A DNA stretch of 64,000 nt from Crocinitomicaceae bacterium (GCA_022447665.1 JAKVAQ010000005.1:1448-65447), one strand, 5' to 3'; shown: positions 53,919 to 62,881, counted from the stretch's first letter. Program-made: numbers and translations. The notes: generated by a model not told the origin, from the letters alone.

Positions 53919-55325
53919 CTATTTCTTCATCAATTTTACAGTATTCACAACTCCATTTTGTTCTACACTAAGCAAGTAAGTTCCTGATTCAAAAGAACTC
54001 AAATCAATATTGGTTTGATTGAACGCCGTATTTTGAACAACCACTTTTCCAAGCATATCATAGAGGATGAACGTAAATTCTCCCTCTAATTGAAGTGTGG
54101 TAATGTCTAATACTGGATTCGGATAAACTGAATAGTTTAAACTAAGTTCATCGGTACTAAGCTGAGACCCCACTGTAGCTGATTCAGTGAACGTGCATCC
54201 TCCAGCAGCCATAACAGTTACAGTATACGTTCCTGCCGAAACTCCGATTAGGTTCTGATCATCATCAAAATCACCTGTACCATCATTATCCCAATCAAAC
54301 GTCATTGGAAAAGCGCCAGCCGTTAAAGTAAGGTATACTGCACCTGTTCCAGCTGCAAGTTCATCTGATGTAGCCAATGTACCAGTAGGTTGAGCATTTA
54401 CTACTACCTCCACAGTATCCGTTTCAATACAAGAAGATCCGGTAGCGTCATCAATAATGTAAGAATAAGTTCCAATTGTAGGAATAAATTCAACGCTATC
54501 AGTCACTGCTAGGTTCCAAGTATAGTCTGCTGGTGTTGAAAGACCAGTACCATATAACGTTAAAGTCTCTCCTTCACACAAACTAACTGATGAAGCATTG
54601 GCTTCTATAGTTGCAAGTGGAACTGTAACAATACTTAATACCTCGTTGGCAATGCTTTCTGTTGTGGCATTGTCTATAAATCCTCCACTAGCTGACGCAT
54701 ATAATAAATAATACAAACGTGTAGATCCAGAAAGTCCTAGTAAGTCATGTTGGTCATTATCTGTACTCGTTGCCCATGTATGCGAAATAGCAGCGTCCGA
54801 TTCAACAATAAACATATGATTAATGGAAGGATCACCCGCTCCGTATACTCTTTTAACAAAAACATCGTAATCTACACCATCAAAAGTAGTTGTAAATACA
54901 TGCTCATCGACAGAACCACCTCCGTCAGCACCATTATTCCCAGAAATATAAAAGTTTGTTACTCCATCTAAATCGCCAGCAAAGAAAAACAACCCGTCTA
55001 AATGTCTGGTGAAATAACGCCCAGTTGGGCCCACACCTGTTGTCGTTGTAATTACATCATCTGAATAATCTATGTTTGTTTCTATATCAGTATTCAATCT
55101 ATTCCCTCCATCGTACATGTCAGAACCACCATCACCAATGTCTCCGGCGCCGCCGTCATATGAAAATACAAACATGCTTGGGACTAAGTCCGTAATATCC
55201 TCGTAATCTTCATTAATATTGCATTGAACTGCCTCCAAGCTGGGTGCTTGTCCAAGAACACCGTATATTCCAAAGAATAATAAGGCCGTCAAAAAAGCAA
55301 ACTTCAAAATGTAAAAATGTTTCAT
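53919..55325 (-). CDS. T9SS-exported surface protein with type-A sorting domain
   Basis: 468 aa from the start chosen here. The frame opens 38 codons earlier (55439) with a spurious hydrophobic stretch; ATG at 55323-55325 gives a normal signal peptide (MKHFYILKFAFLTALLFFG) and has a promoter just upstream. Mature part: about 40-270 of unknown beta-rich type (FVFSYDGGAGDIGDGGSD, RYFTRHLDGLFFFAG), Ig-like domains, and a T9SS type-A tail (YPNPVLDITTL, GTYLLSVEQNG). The last 170 residues are clearly related to the tail of the glycine-rich protein at 51861-53555 (FDWDNDGTGDFDDDQNL against YDWDYDGTGDFDDTQHI). Function unknown. Confidence 0.85.
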   Translation of the reverse strand: MKHFYILKFAFLTALLFFGIYGVLGQAPSLEAVQCNINEDYEDITDLVPSMFVFSYDGGAGDIGDGGSDMYDGGNRLNTDIETNIDYSDDVITTTTGVGPTGRYFTRHLDGLFFFAGDLDGVTNFYISGNNGADGGGSVDEHVFTTTFDGVDYDVFVKRVYGAGDPSINHMFIVESDAAISHTWATSTDNDQHDLLGLSGSTRLYYLLYASASGGFIDNATTESIANEVLSIVTVPLATIEANASSVSLCEGETLTLYGTGLSTPADYTWNLAVTDSVEFIPTIGTYSYIIDDATGSSCIETDTVEVVVNAQPTGTLATSDELAAGTGAVYLTLTAGAFPMTFDWDNDGTGDFDDDQNLIGVSAGTYTVTVMAAGGCTFTESATVGSQLSTDELSLNYSVYPNPVLDITTLQLEGEFTFILYDMLGKVVVQNTAFNQTNIDLSSFESGTYLLSVEQNGVVNTVKLMKK

Positions 55326-55349
55326 ATTATGTATTTTATTTGGTCTAGT

Positions 55350-55379
55350 TAAAGTTATATATTTCCCTACAAAATACAA
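55350..55379 (-). promoter_or_regulatory. Promoter of the second T9SS cargo gene
   Basis: Minus strand: TTG at 55377-55379, 19-bp spacer, TAACTTTA at 55350-55357 (one mismatch to TAnnTTTG), 24 bp before the ATG at 55325. Confidence 0.55.
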
Positions 55380-55453
55380 GCTATTTAGTATTATTATAAA
55401 CAAAAAACCGACCCAAATATTTAAGGTCGGCTTAGACAAAACGAGTAATAATA

Positions 55454-55639
55454 CTACTTCTTCTTTTTCTTATCCTTCTTCTTCTTATCGTCCTTCTTCT
55501 TAACTTCTTTCTTTTTAGTTTTCTTTACGTCTTTCTTTTTAGAATCTGCCTTTTTCTTGGTTGATTTCTTTTTTTCGTCTTTTTTCTTCGAATCTTCCTT
55601 CTTCTTAGCCGTAAAACTTTATTTATTGAATTTTTTCAT
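55454..55639 (-). pseudogene. Lysine-rich small ORF with a stop at codon 7
   Basis: From ATG at 55637-55639 the minus strand reads MKKFNK, then TAA, then in the same frame SFTAKKKEDSKKKDEKKK and on to a TAG at 55454-55456, 62 codons in all. More than half of the residues after the stop are lysine, with Asp, Glu, Ser and Thr between, resembling the short H1-like basic proteins of Bacteroidota. The premature TAA may be a real mutation, a sequencing error or a short leader peptide. The coding strand is almost pure purine over about 150 bases. Confidence 0.5.
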
Positions 55640-55719
55640 GTATTTCTAAAGTAAAGGATTATTAATTTAAAAATCTCATTTTCAATGTTAAGGATTAATA
55701 TATGAGAATTCTGAATGAT

Positions 55720-55746
55720 TTAAAACACTGATATTGAGTGTTTTAA
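55720..55746. repeat. Perfect 10-bp inverted repeat
   Basis: TTAAAACACT, seven-base spacer GATATTG, AGTGTTTTAA. It is 74 bp upstream of the start chosen at 55820. It could be an operator or a weak terminator; there is no distinct T-run. Confidence 0.6.
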
Positions 55747-55819
55747 TTTAAGAAACTTAACAATGGGATCTGACTTGTTTGGTGCGAAAACTCAAATGAA
55801 TTACCTTAAAGTAGATTTC

Positions 55820-56419
55820 ATGAACTTTATCACGGTTAAAATATTTCTTCTTTTCATTTTTCTTAACTCCTTTAAGGGGTTAAATGCAAAAGAAGACAGC
55901 CTCATTTTTTTTCAAAAGATTTCGAGCGAGAGGACAATTGGTCTTAAACTTCCATTAAAGTGCCGTATTTATACCAGTAAAGACGATAAACGTTTTGGAG
56001 AAATTGTTGACTACGACGAGCGAGAGGTATTCTTTAAATACAAAGACTATGATAGTTCTGAAGTGAATAGAATTCTTGCCTTTGATTCATTAAATAGGGC
56101 TGAAAAATATGACCTTGTTGATTCTTTGATTCAAGGAAGTGCAATAGTTCAAAAAGTACCCGTGGATAGCATTTATAAAATCTCCATCCTCTCTGGAAGT
56201 GATAATTTACAACGTGAATTAGGTATGCTAGGGGCTTCTCTATTAACCTTTGGATCTATGGCCATTTTAGTGATTGATCTCTCCCAAAATGTTGGTCAAT
56301 CATTTAAACGAAGACATTTAATTGAAGCAGCTGGAGTGGGTTTGGGAGTTGGAACCATCGCTTTACTTATGAAACGAAATATTCTCATGAGTAAATGGCG
56401 AATTATTGAAGCGCCTTAA
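55820..56419 (+). CDS. Exported protein of unknown function with C-terminal helix
   Basis: 199 aa from ATG 55820 (MNFITVKIFLLFIFLNSF, a good signal peptide); the frame extends upstream to 55763 but that part is not signal-like. The mature part has YTSKDDKRFGEIVDYDE and VPVDSIYKISIL, and near the C-terminus hydrophobic segments LGASLLTFGSMAILVIDL and AAGVGLGVGTIALLMK that may span a membrane. I recognise no family. It is convergent with, and overlaps by 4 bp, the first gene of the tandem array on the other strand. Confidence 0.6.
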   Translation: MNFITVKIFLLFIFLNSFKGLNAKEDSLIFFQKISSERTIGLKLPLKCRIYTSKDDKRFGEIVDYDEREVFFKYKDYDSSEVNRILAFDSLNRAEKYDLVDSLIQGSAIVQKVPVDSIYKISILSGSDNLQRELGMLGASLLTFGSMAILVIDLSQNVGQSFKRRHLIEAAGVGLGVGTIALLMKRNILMSKWRIIEAP

Positions 56420-57390
56420 TTCGTCAACATTTTTACTTCTAACGGAATTTCAGCACCACCCCACTCTATTAATGTAAAACCGTCACGCTGAACTTGTGTA
56501 AAACTTGGAGTAGTTAAATCAAATGAGGTATATGGCACATCCATGCTTGTGAACTTCATAAATACTCTTCTTTGATTATCTGGTTGAACACTCGTGGTAA
56601 TTCCAGCAATTTCATTTGAATATTCATCATCCAGCACAAATTGAATTAAAGCGTAATCTTTTGTCAATAATCGTGGTCCCCAATAAGTAATAAAATCGGT
56701 CTTCTCAATTGTATTTAATCCCATCGAAGACAAGGTGTTTTCCATAAATGTAATACAGGTGTCTGTTTTAATGATGAACCCTTCAACCTTACCCTCATTA
56801 GAAGTCGAATATGTGAGTTGCTCTGTTTCCCCTTCCCAAAATAAATAAGGATATGTCGAATTATTTACCTGGATACCTTCTTGATCCAAGTCTATCTTCC
56901 ATCCATCTTCATTGTAGTTAGGATACGAAAAAACCAATTCAGATCGAAGCTCAAGATTAAGATCAAAACTTATTGGCTTATCAGAGTAACAATAAATAAC
57001 AGGCTTCTCTACCTCTATTACACCCATATCTGTATAGGCTAAAAACTCCATTGATACTTCATGTTGACTCTTAAAATCATAATTGTACAAAACTGATTCT
57101 GAATACCCATGTGCAAAGAAGAAAATACTTGAATCTGTGTCATCCAATAAAAGTTCAAAATTGCCTTCCTCATCTACTTTTGCTTGTTTCTTAAAATCGG
57201 TTGTTCCAACAATTCCTTGGCTAATTCTATTTCCTCCATAATCTACTATATAGCCTTTAACTAAGCACTTTCCTTGAGGAACATCTAGATTTATACTGTC
57301 CTTAAAAATTGTCCAGTTCGGTATCCATTCACCATAGGCGTGAGCAGAGGTTAAAAACCCCAGTAATAGAATAAAAATGAGCTTCTTCAT
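56416..57390 (-). CDS. Tandem-array exported protein, copy 4 of 4
   Basis: 324 aa. Signal peptide about 1-19. N-terminal carboxypeptidase-regulatory-like beta domain (about 40-125: GTTDFKKQAKVDEEGNF, YDFKSQHE). A second domain (about 130-324) has KPVIYCYSDKPIS, YPYLFWEGE, TDFITYWGPRLL and WGGAEIP. The family has no function I know; KPVIYxY and YPYLFWEG motifs recur in hypothetical proteins of other bacteria. Copy 3 ends 4 bp before its start. It is the most distal copy in the operon and differs most in sequence from copies 2 and 3. Confidence 0.8.
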   Translation of the reverse strand: MKKLIFILLLGFLTSAHAYGEWIPNWTIFKDSINLDVPQGKCLVKGYIVDYGGNRISQGIVGTTDFKKQAKVDEEGNFELLLDDTDSSIFFFAHGYSESVLYNYDFKSQHEVSMEFLAYTDMGVIEVEKPVIYCYSDKPISFDLNLELRSELVFSYPNYNEDGWKIDLDQEGIQVNNSTYPYLFWEGETEQLTYSTSNEGKVEGFIIKTDTCITFMENTLSSMGLNTIEKTDFITYWGPRLLTKDYALIQFVLDDEYSNEIAGITTSVQPDNQRRVFMKFTSMDVPYTSFDLTTPSFTQVQRDGFTLIEWGGAEIPLEVKMLTN

Positions 57391-57394
57391 AATT

Positions 57395-58372
57395 CTAATT
57401 TATAATATTCTTGATTAATTTATTAGCAGGTAAGTCAGCGCCTCCCCATTCAATGATGGTAAATGCTCCACGCTTAAAAGGAGGAATTGTAGGCTCTTGA
57501 ATATCCAGTTCTCCAAGCGATTCAAATTCTAAAGGAGAATACATCATGAACAACCTCAACATAGATTCTGGCTTATGACTTACTTTAAGTGATGCAATTT
57601 CAGTATCGTACCAGTCTCCCTCTCTAAACTGGACAAAAGCATAAGGAGAACCAATCATTTCAGGACCCCAAAAGGTAATGAAATCAGCCCTTTCATTTTG
57701 ATTCAAACCATACGCTATTAAAGTATTTTCAAGAAATGAAATAAGGGTATCCGTTTTAATGAAATAACCCACCACCGAATTTTCTTGAAATTCATAATTC
57801 AAGTGATCCGTTTGGCCTTCCCAAAAAAGATAAGGATAGTTTTGTCCCTCATACATTACCCCTTCCTTATCCAATTCAATATCCCAACCGCCATCATTAT
57901 ATTCAGGGTAAGAAAAAACTAAATCCGACTTAAAATCGTAATTAAGGTTTACCGTTATTGGCTTGTCAGAATAGCAGTAAACTACAGGCTTTCGTACATG
58001 AATGCTTTGTTTGCTTGATTGTCCAAAAAAATCTATTTCCACCAAATGTTGACTTTTAAAATCGTATTGAACTACTGTTTCTCTATAACCCATTTGGAAA
58101 AAGAAAATAGAAGAATCTGAGTCCGATAATTCCAATATGAAGCACCCTGAAGAATCTGTTCTTGTTTGTTTCTTAAAATCAGTTGTGGATACTAGTCCAT
58201 TAAAGAGCGGTTTTCTGTATTCATCGAATACTTTTCCTTTCGCATAGCAGGTGCCTTCAGGAATAGAATCTACCTTAACATCCGAATTAATCGTAAATGG
58301 TATGACCATTACTCGTCTTTCAGCCATGGCCATGAACGATGTGAAAATTAAGAGAAAAATGGTAAGCCGCAT
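57395..58372 (-). CDS. Tandem-array exported protein, copy 3 of 4
   Basis: 325 aa. Signal peptide about 1-17 (SFMAMAE). Same two-domain layout: regulatory-like beta domain with STTDFKKQTRTDSSG and YDFKSQHL, then KPVVYCYSDKPIT, YPYLFWEGQ, ADFITFWGPEMI and WGGADLP. One base separates it from copy 2 upstream, so the array is transcribed as a unit. The DFKSQH and YPYLFWEG blocks are unchanged among the copies, suggesting they carry the function or the core fold. Confidence 0.8.
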   Translation of the reverse strand: MRLTIFLLIFTSFMAMAERRVMVIPFTINSDVKVDSIPEGTCYAKGKVFDEYRKPLFNGLVSTTDFKKQTRTDSSGCFILELSDSDSSIFFFQMGYRETVVQYDFKSQHLVEIDFFGQSSKQSIHVRKPVVYCYSDKPITVNLNYDFKSDLVFSYPEYNDGGWDIELDKEGVMYEGQNYPYLFWEGQTDHLNYEFQENSVVGYFIKTDTLISFLENTLIAYGLNQNERADFITFWGPEMIGSPYAFVQFREGDWYDTEIASLKVSHKPESMLRLFMMYSPLEFESLGELDIQEPTIPPFKRGAFTIIEWGGADLPANKLIKNIIN

Positions 58373-58373
58373 T

Positions 58374-59351
58374 TTAATTGATATTTGTTAGAATTAAACT
58401 GCCAACCGGAATTTCCGAACCTCCCCATTCTATTAATGTAAACCCAGACCTTTCAAATGATTCGATTTGTGGATTAACGATTGTAATACCTGGCAATTCT
58501 TCACTGGTTAGCGGTGTGAAGTTCATAAACAATCGAAACATAGCGTCAGGCCTAGGCTCACAGTTAATGCTTGCTATATTTTGAGCGTATAAGTCATTTG
58601 TTTGGAATTGTACTAAAGCATATTCCATGCCAACCATTCTAGGCCCCCAAAAAGTAATAAAATCGGTTTTTTCGTTTTGATTTAACCCAAAGGCCGATAA
58701 GGTATTCTCTAAGAAAGAAACAACAGTATCCGTATTTACAATGTATCCCTCAATTTCGTTTTCTAAGCCAACATTATAGGTTAATTCATCTGTTTTGCCT
58801 TCCCAGAAAAGGTATGGATATTCTTTTCCTTCTGCGGTGATTCCTTTCTGATCTACTTCAAATCTCCAGCCCTCCTTGTACTGAGGATATGTAAAAGTCA
58901 AATCAGACTTAAAGCCTAATTTCAAGTTAACTGAAATTGGATCTTCTGAATAACAATAAATAACTGGTTTGTCTACCGTGATTACCTCCCAATTTTCTTG
59001 GGCATGGAACTTAACGGTAAGTACATGTTGACTTTTAAAATCGTGTGTGAGAATAGACTCCGAATAGCCAAAATAGAAAAAGAAAATAGCCGAGTCCTGA
59101 TCTGATAAAGGAAGCCTGAAATTCCCCAAACTATCGGTAGTGGTTTGCTTAGTAAAATCAACCGTTGAAATTAACGCATTCGGAATAACTGTACCATCCC
59201 AATTAGCGACGTTTCCAACAACAACAGAATTGCCTTTAGGAATGCTTGTATCAATTTTCTCCGAAACGATTGTGTAGGACGGTAATGACTTAAATAAACC
59301 AGCGAATGCGTTTATCGAGAAAAATCCTAGAAGTATTAATATTGCTTTCAT
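58374..59351 (-). CDS. Tandem-array exported protein, copy 2 of 4
   Basis: 325 aa. Signal peptide about 1-17 (FFSINAFAG). Regulatory-like domain with STVDFTKQTTTDSLGNF and HDFKSQHV, then KPVIYCYSEDPIS, YPYLFWEGK, TDFITFWGPRMV and WGGSEIP. Seven bases separate it from copy 1. Sizes of the four proteins are nearly equal (321-325 aa), which points to whole-gene duplication without domain loss. Confidence 0.8.
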   Translation of the reverse strand: MKAILILLGFFSINAFAGLFKSLPSYTIVSEKIDTSIPKGNSVVVGNVANWDGTVIPNALISTVDFTKQTTTDSLGNFRLPLSDQDSAIFFFYFGYSESILTHDFKSQHVLTVKFHAQENWEVITVDKPVIYCYSEDPISVNLKLGFKSDLTFTYPQYKEGWRFEVDQKGITAEGKEYPYLFWEGKTDELTYNVGLENEIEGYIVNTDTVVSFLENTLSAFGLNQNEKTDFITFWGPRMVGMEYALVQFQTNDLYAQNIASINCEPRPDAMFRLFMNFTPLTSEELPGITIVNPQIESFERSGFTLIEWGGSEIPVGSLILTNIN

Positions 59352-59358
59352 AATTCAA

Positions 59359-60324
59359 TTAGATATTGAGCCAAGTGTTTTGTAGGGGGATTTCAGATCC
59401 TCCCCATTCAATCAATGTGAATCCTTCCCGTGAAATGGGTTCAAATTCGGGTGATTTGGTTGAGTAATTAGGAATTGGATAATCTAAAGGCGTGAAAAGT
59501 AGATAAAAGCGTAACATGTTCTGAGGCTTCGGATTTACAGAGATTTCTGCTATCATTTCATCATATTCATCGTCGTTTAAAAATTGCAAAATGGCGTATT
59601 CTTTTTGGGAAATTTTTGGCCCCCAAAAAGTGATGAAATCAGTTTTCTCTCTGTTGTTCAGATTCATTGTGGTCAATACATTTTCTAAATGCTGAATAAT
59701 CGTATCTGTCTTTACAAGGTAAGAATCAGCTCCTAAGCTTGAATAATCCGACTTCCAATTTTCACCTTCCCAAAACAAGTATGGGTAGGATTTTCCATCG
59801 TAAATTATATCACCGTTTGCTGTTGAAGTGAATTCCCAGGACTCTTGATACGCTGGATATGAAAAAGTGAGTTCAGTCTTAAAATCATATTGAATACTTA
59901 CATTCTCAATATCACCATAGGCATAGACAACAGGTTTAAGATTAACTTCTGGAACAATGTTCTCCATTAAAAAAAAGTCAATAGAAACAATATGCTGACT
60001 TTTGAAATCGTAATTAGGAATAATAACCTCAGTATAGTTTAGTCTGTACGCGAAAATCGTGGAGTCTTTGTCTGAAACTTCGAATGAATAAAAGCCTGAA
60101 AAGTCCGTTGTAGTTTGTTTAATAAAATCAGATGTACTGACCATTGCATCCGAAAGTGGATCTCCGTTAGAATTATAAACATGACCTTCAATGGTAGTCA
60201 TTCCTGGAGAGAGATGAGGGTCAAGCGTATCAAAATTGATTCGATATTCTATGCGCATATCCTCCATAGAAGAAGCACACAACGAACTCATTAACAGAAT
60301 AATGACCAATAGATTTTTAAACAT
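59359..60324 (-). CDS. Tandem-array exported protein, copy 1 of 4
   Basis: 321 aa, first of the array. Signal peptide about 1-18 (MSSLCASSM). STSDFIKQTTTDFSG and YDFKSQHI in the regulatory-like domain, KPVVYAYGDIENV, YPYLFWEGE, TDFITFWGPKIS and WGGSEIP in the second. Here Ala replaces Cys in the YCYS motif found in the other three, so that Cys is not essential. An OmpA-family gene lies 59 bp upstream. Exported; function unknown. Confidence 0.8.
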   Translation of the reverse strand: MFKNLLVIILLMSSLCASSMEDMRIEYRINFDTLDPHLSPGMTTIEGHVYNSNGDPLSDAMVSTSDFIKQTTTDFSGFYSFEVSDKDSTIFAYRLNYTEVIIPNYDFKSQHIVSIDFFLMENIVPEVNLKPVVYAYGDIENVSIQYDFKTELTFSYPAYQESWEFTSTANGDIIYDGKSYPYLFWEGENWKSDYSSLGADSYLVKTDTIIQHLENVLTTMNLNNREKTDFITFWGPKISQKEYAILQFLNDDEYDEMIAEISVNPKPQNMLRFYLLFTPLDYPIPNYSTKSPEFEPISREGFTLIEWGGSEIPLQNTWLNI

Positions 60325-60383
60325 AGTGTACCCGATTTACCTAAAGGTACAAACGTTTATATGAAAGGTTCAATTTTTTTTGA

Positions 60384-61259
60384 CTAGATAAATTCGAAGT
60401 CAACGCGACGGTTCAATTGCTTTCCCTCTGGAGTAGCATTGGAGGCCTTGGGATCACTTTCTCCTCGAAACTCTATAACAACCCTATCAGGCTTAAGACC
60501 TAGAGAAACAATATATGCTTTGATGTTATTGGCGCGGCGCTCACTGAGATCGACATTATACTCATCCGTTCCATTACTATCGGTATGTCCAATAATTTTA
60601 ATTCTAAGATCAGAATGAGATTCTACAATCTGGACCATACGTTCTAAATATGGTTTAAATTCTTCTTTTAGCTCGTCTTTATCGTGATCAAATAGAACGG
60701 GTTTGAATTCAAAGTCACGCATTTCCGCTTCACGCACATAATAGGCATTCCATCCTCTATTCAAATCATTAACTAAATTATTAAACCAGCTGTGGTAAAG
60801 GACATTTGTGTCTGTTCTAGAGATATTGTATTTTGATCTATAAAGGATAATTTCACCTCCTCTTCGTTTACAATCTTTCGCTTCCCATTTCCCAGATAAA
60901 TACCCTGTACTATCATTATAAGCCAACGTACCTTTATTCGTACACCAGAATCTACCTGCCTTGTTTTCTTGGAGCCCGATTAAATAATCATCGAAAGTGA
61001 TTGTTTTTGAATCGGAAGCTTTGCCTTTAGTATTCTTGTATGCAAAGTATTCTGTGAAGGGAGTTTCAGTTCTGCATTCCCCTTTCATTTCACCCGTTGA
61101 TTTGTCAATTTGAAAATCAAACCAAATGGCATTTCCTTTGGCTGGGGACTGACCGTAAGTTGTGATGATTCCTTGCCAAGTTCCTTGAAGAAAATCAAGG
61201 GATTGTGATTGCGAAAAAGAGGCAACAAAACAGGATATGGCTATTAGTATAAAACGCAT
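60384..61259 (-). CDS. OmpA-family protein with novel N-terminal domain
   Basis: 291 aa. Signal peptide about 1-18 (ending SQSQS). N-terminal beta domain (about 20-140: FLQGTWQGIITTYGQSP, NKGTLAYNDSTGYLSG) of unknown type. OmpA/MotB-like domain about 195-291 with the peptidoglycan-binding motif IKIIGHTDSNGTDEYN, LSERRANNIKAYI and LNRRVDFEFI. It is expected to tie an outer-membrane or periplasmic component to the cell wall. The gene lies between the small lipoprotein gene and the tandem array on the same strand. Confidence 0.88.
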   Translation of the reverse strand: MRFILIAISCFVASFSQSQSLDFLQGTWQGIITTYGQSPAKGNAIWFDFQIDKSTGEMKGECRTETPFTEYFAYKNTKGKASDSKTITFDDYLIGLQENKAGRFWCTNKGTLAYNDSTGYLSGKWEAKDCKRRGGEIILYRSKYNISRTDTNVLYHSWFNNLVNDLNRGWNAYYVREAEMRDFEFKPVLFDHDKDELKEEFKPYLERMVQIVESHSDLRIKIIGHTDSNGTDEYNVDLSERRANNIKAYIVSLGLKPDRVVIEFRGESDPKASNATPEGKQLNRRVDFEFI

Positions 61260-61332
61260 TACCAGGTTAAACTACAAGGACTATACCTAATATACGAATC
61301 CTATCTGTTTTGTTACACTCCCCGTTATGAAA

Positions 61333-61707
61333 TCATTCTAGCAATAGTTTGTAGCGAGAATGGTGAATTCCGTAATACCGATGAAAATAAACTGCATCAG
61401 GTGTAATCCACTCAACGCTATAGGTCATTGCTTCACCGATAACCAATTCGTTTAGTTCTTTATTATAAGTGCAATTGTAGTGTTCGATAACACCGTCATT
61501 TTTAATGGCTACTTCATCTACATTTCCATTGAAGTAATAATGGGTGTTTATTTCGTTTAATTGTTGGGAAGAATAAAGGGAGTCGTTCACGTATAACGTG
61601 TTTTCAACCACTCCCCATTCTCCGCTTAAATTCAATGTCATATTATCATTCTTTGCGCATGAAATTGTTGAAATTGCTGCAAATAAATAGGCTATCATTT
61701 TTCTCAC
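61333..61707 (-). CDS. Small lipoprotein of unknown function
   Basis: 124 aa. Signal peptide ends in the lipobox STISC (Cys17), followed by AKND. The mature part begins LNLSGEWGVVENTLYV and has short beta strands (TTYHYYF-like turns, VEWITPDAVYFHRYYG), a lipocalin-like pattern but too short to assign. 21 bp after the paralogue pair member at 61729 on the same strand. Confidence 0.65.
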   Translation of the reverse strand: MRKMIAYLFAAISTISCAKNDNMTLNLSGEWGVVENTLYVNDSLYSSQQLNEINTHYYFNGNVDEVAIKNDGVIEHYNCTYNKELNELVIGEAMTYSVEWITPDAVYFHRYYGIHHSRYKLLLE

Positions 61708-61728
61708 TGTTTTGGGTTAATCTAATTT

Positions 61729-62856
61729 TTAGTTGATCTTTTTCGTCTTTTTCATGATGTTGAATCCAATACTTGTTCCAATGAATCCACCATCCTTAGT
61801 AGCTGAGTAATAAATATTCATGGGTATGTTTAAAGCTCCTGATTGGAAAGTTCTACCAAAGGCCATTAACCATCTTGTCGAGAAATAAGTCGCTCCTCTT
61901 GAATCTAAGTGCATGTTCTCTGCATATCCCCAGTCTTGTAATTGTCTATCTGGATATTTCCCTAAATCAACGTCATTTGTTCTGTAGTATTGATTTCCTT
62001 TTCCTAATCGATTATCCGTATCAAAAAATCCATACGACTTCTTAGAAAAACTAAAGGTTGGTCCGAAAGCAAATTCCCAGTTTCTTTTTCCAAAACGGAA
62101 ACCATTTAATAACGAAAGTGATGGTACAAATTTCCCTTGTTCAAGACCAGAAACATTAACTATTAGCTCGCCTAATGCAGAGAAGTTTTCAGTACCCACA
62201 TATTGTTTCTCAACTTGGTACCCAATAAGTGTAGTAATTGGTGCCATTCCTAAGCCTCCTTGATCCTCATCTCTTTGCATAAACTCATTTACACTTCCCA
62301 CCGCGTATGCGATACCCATTCGTGGTCCTGAATTCTTCACCTGTCCAATATTATCTGATGTAATTACCTCATTTTGGAAAGTTAAGCTCTTCTTAAGCTC
62401 AGGATCTGGAGCAATGTCATGCATTTCTTGCATTACAATTCCAATCATACGTTGTATCTCACCATGCTGATTATCAAATTCAGCAGATTTAGTTTTTGAT
62501 ATAACGCCGTTCTTTACATCTACGAGCTTAAGGTTAATGATGATTTTATTTCCTAAACCATCAACACTACCCGAGATTAAAAAATCCACCTCTAAATCTC
62601 TCCCGTAATTCACCAAGCACTTTTGTCCAAAACAAGAATCGTACTCTAGGTTTGTACCTACTTCCTGCATATCAAAATAATCAAGTACTTGGTAACGATT
62701 TAATTTGATTAACTCTAAGTATGCCATTTGCGTAACAGCGTCGGTTGAAGAGTTTATCCCGAAGGCTCTAACTGGAGCAACAGCGGCAGTTTGTGCATAA
62801 GATTGAGTAAAAATTCCAAGCAAACAAATAACGATTACTAATAATACCTTTTTCAT
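61729..62856 (-). CDS. Exported protein with CsgG/TolB-N-like N-terminus and barrel-like C-terminus, copy 2
   Basis: 375 aa. Signal peptide about 1-21 (ending QSYAQ). Residues about 25-145 (VTQMAYLELIKLNRYQVLDYFDM, CLVNYGRDLEVDFLISGSV, INLKLVDVKNGVI) resemble the domain that senses or assembles in CsgG- and LpoB-like proteins. The C-terminal part has strands typical of a barrel (NVSGLEQGKFVPSLSLLNG, WEFAFGPTFSFSKK) and ends in GTSIGFNIMKKTKK. It is the paralogue of the next gene upstream, 25 bp away. Function unknown. Confidence 0.7.
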   Translation of the reverse strand: MKKVLLVIVICLLGIFTQSYAQTAAVAPVRAFGINSSTDAVTQMAYLELIKLNRYQVLDYFDMQEVGTNLEYDSCFGQKCLVNYGRDLEVDFLISGSVDGLGNKIIINLKLVDVKNGVISKTKSAEFDNQHGEIQRMIGIVMQEMHDIAPDPELKKSLTFQNEVITSDNIGQVKNSGPRMGIAYAVGSVNEFMQRDEDQGGLGMAPITTLIGYQVEKQYVGTENFSALGELIVNVSGLEQGKFVPSLSLLNGFRFGKRNWEFAFGPTFSFSKKSYGFFDTDNRLGKGNQYYRTNDVDLGKYPDRQLQDWGYAENMHLDSRGATYFSTRWLMAFGRTFQSGALNIPMNIYYSATKDGGFIGTSIGFNIMKKTKKIN

Positions 62857-62881
62857 GATTTCTAACTTTTATAATTTCTAT

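Noticed and set aside
55326-55439. Longer N-terminus for the T9SS cargo gene ending at 53919
   Set aside because: The ATG at 55325 starts a standard signal peptide, while the extension would put a second hydrophobic segment ahead of it and covers the promoter.
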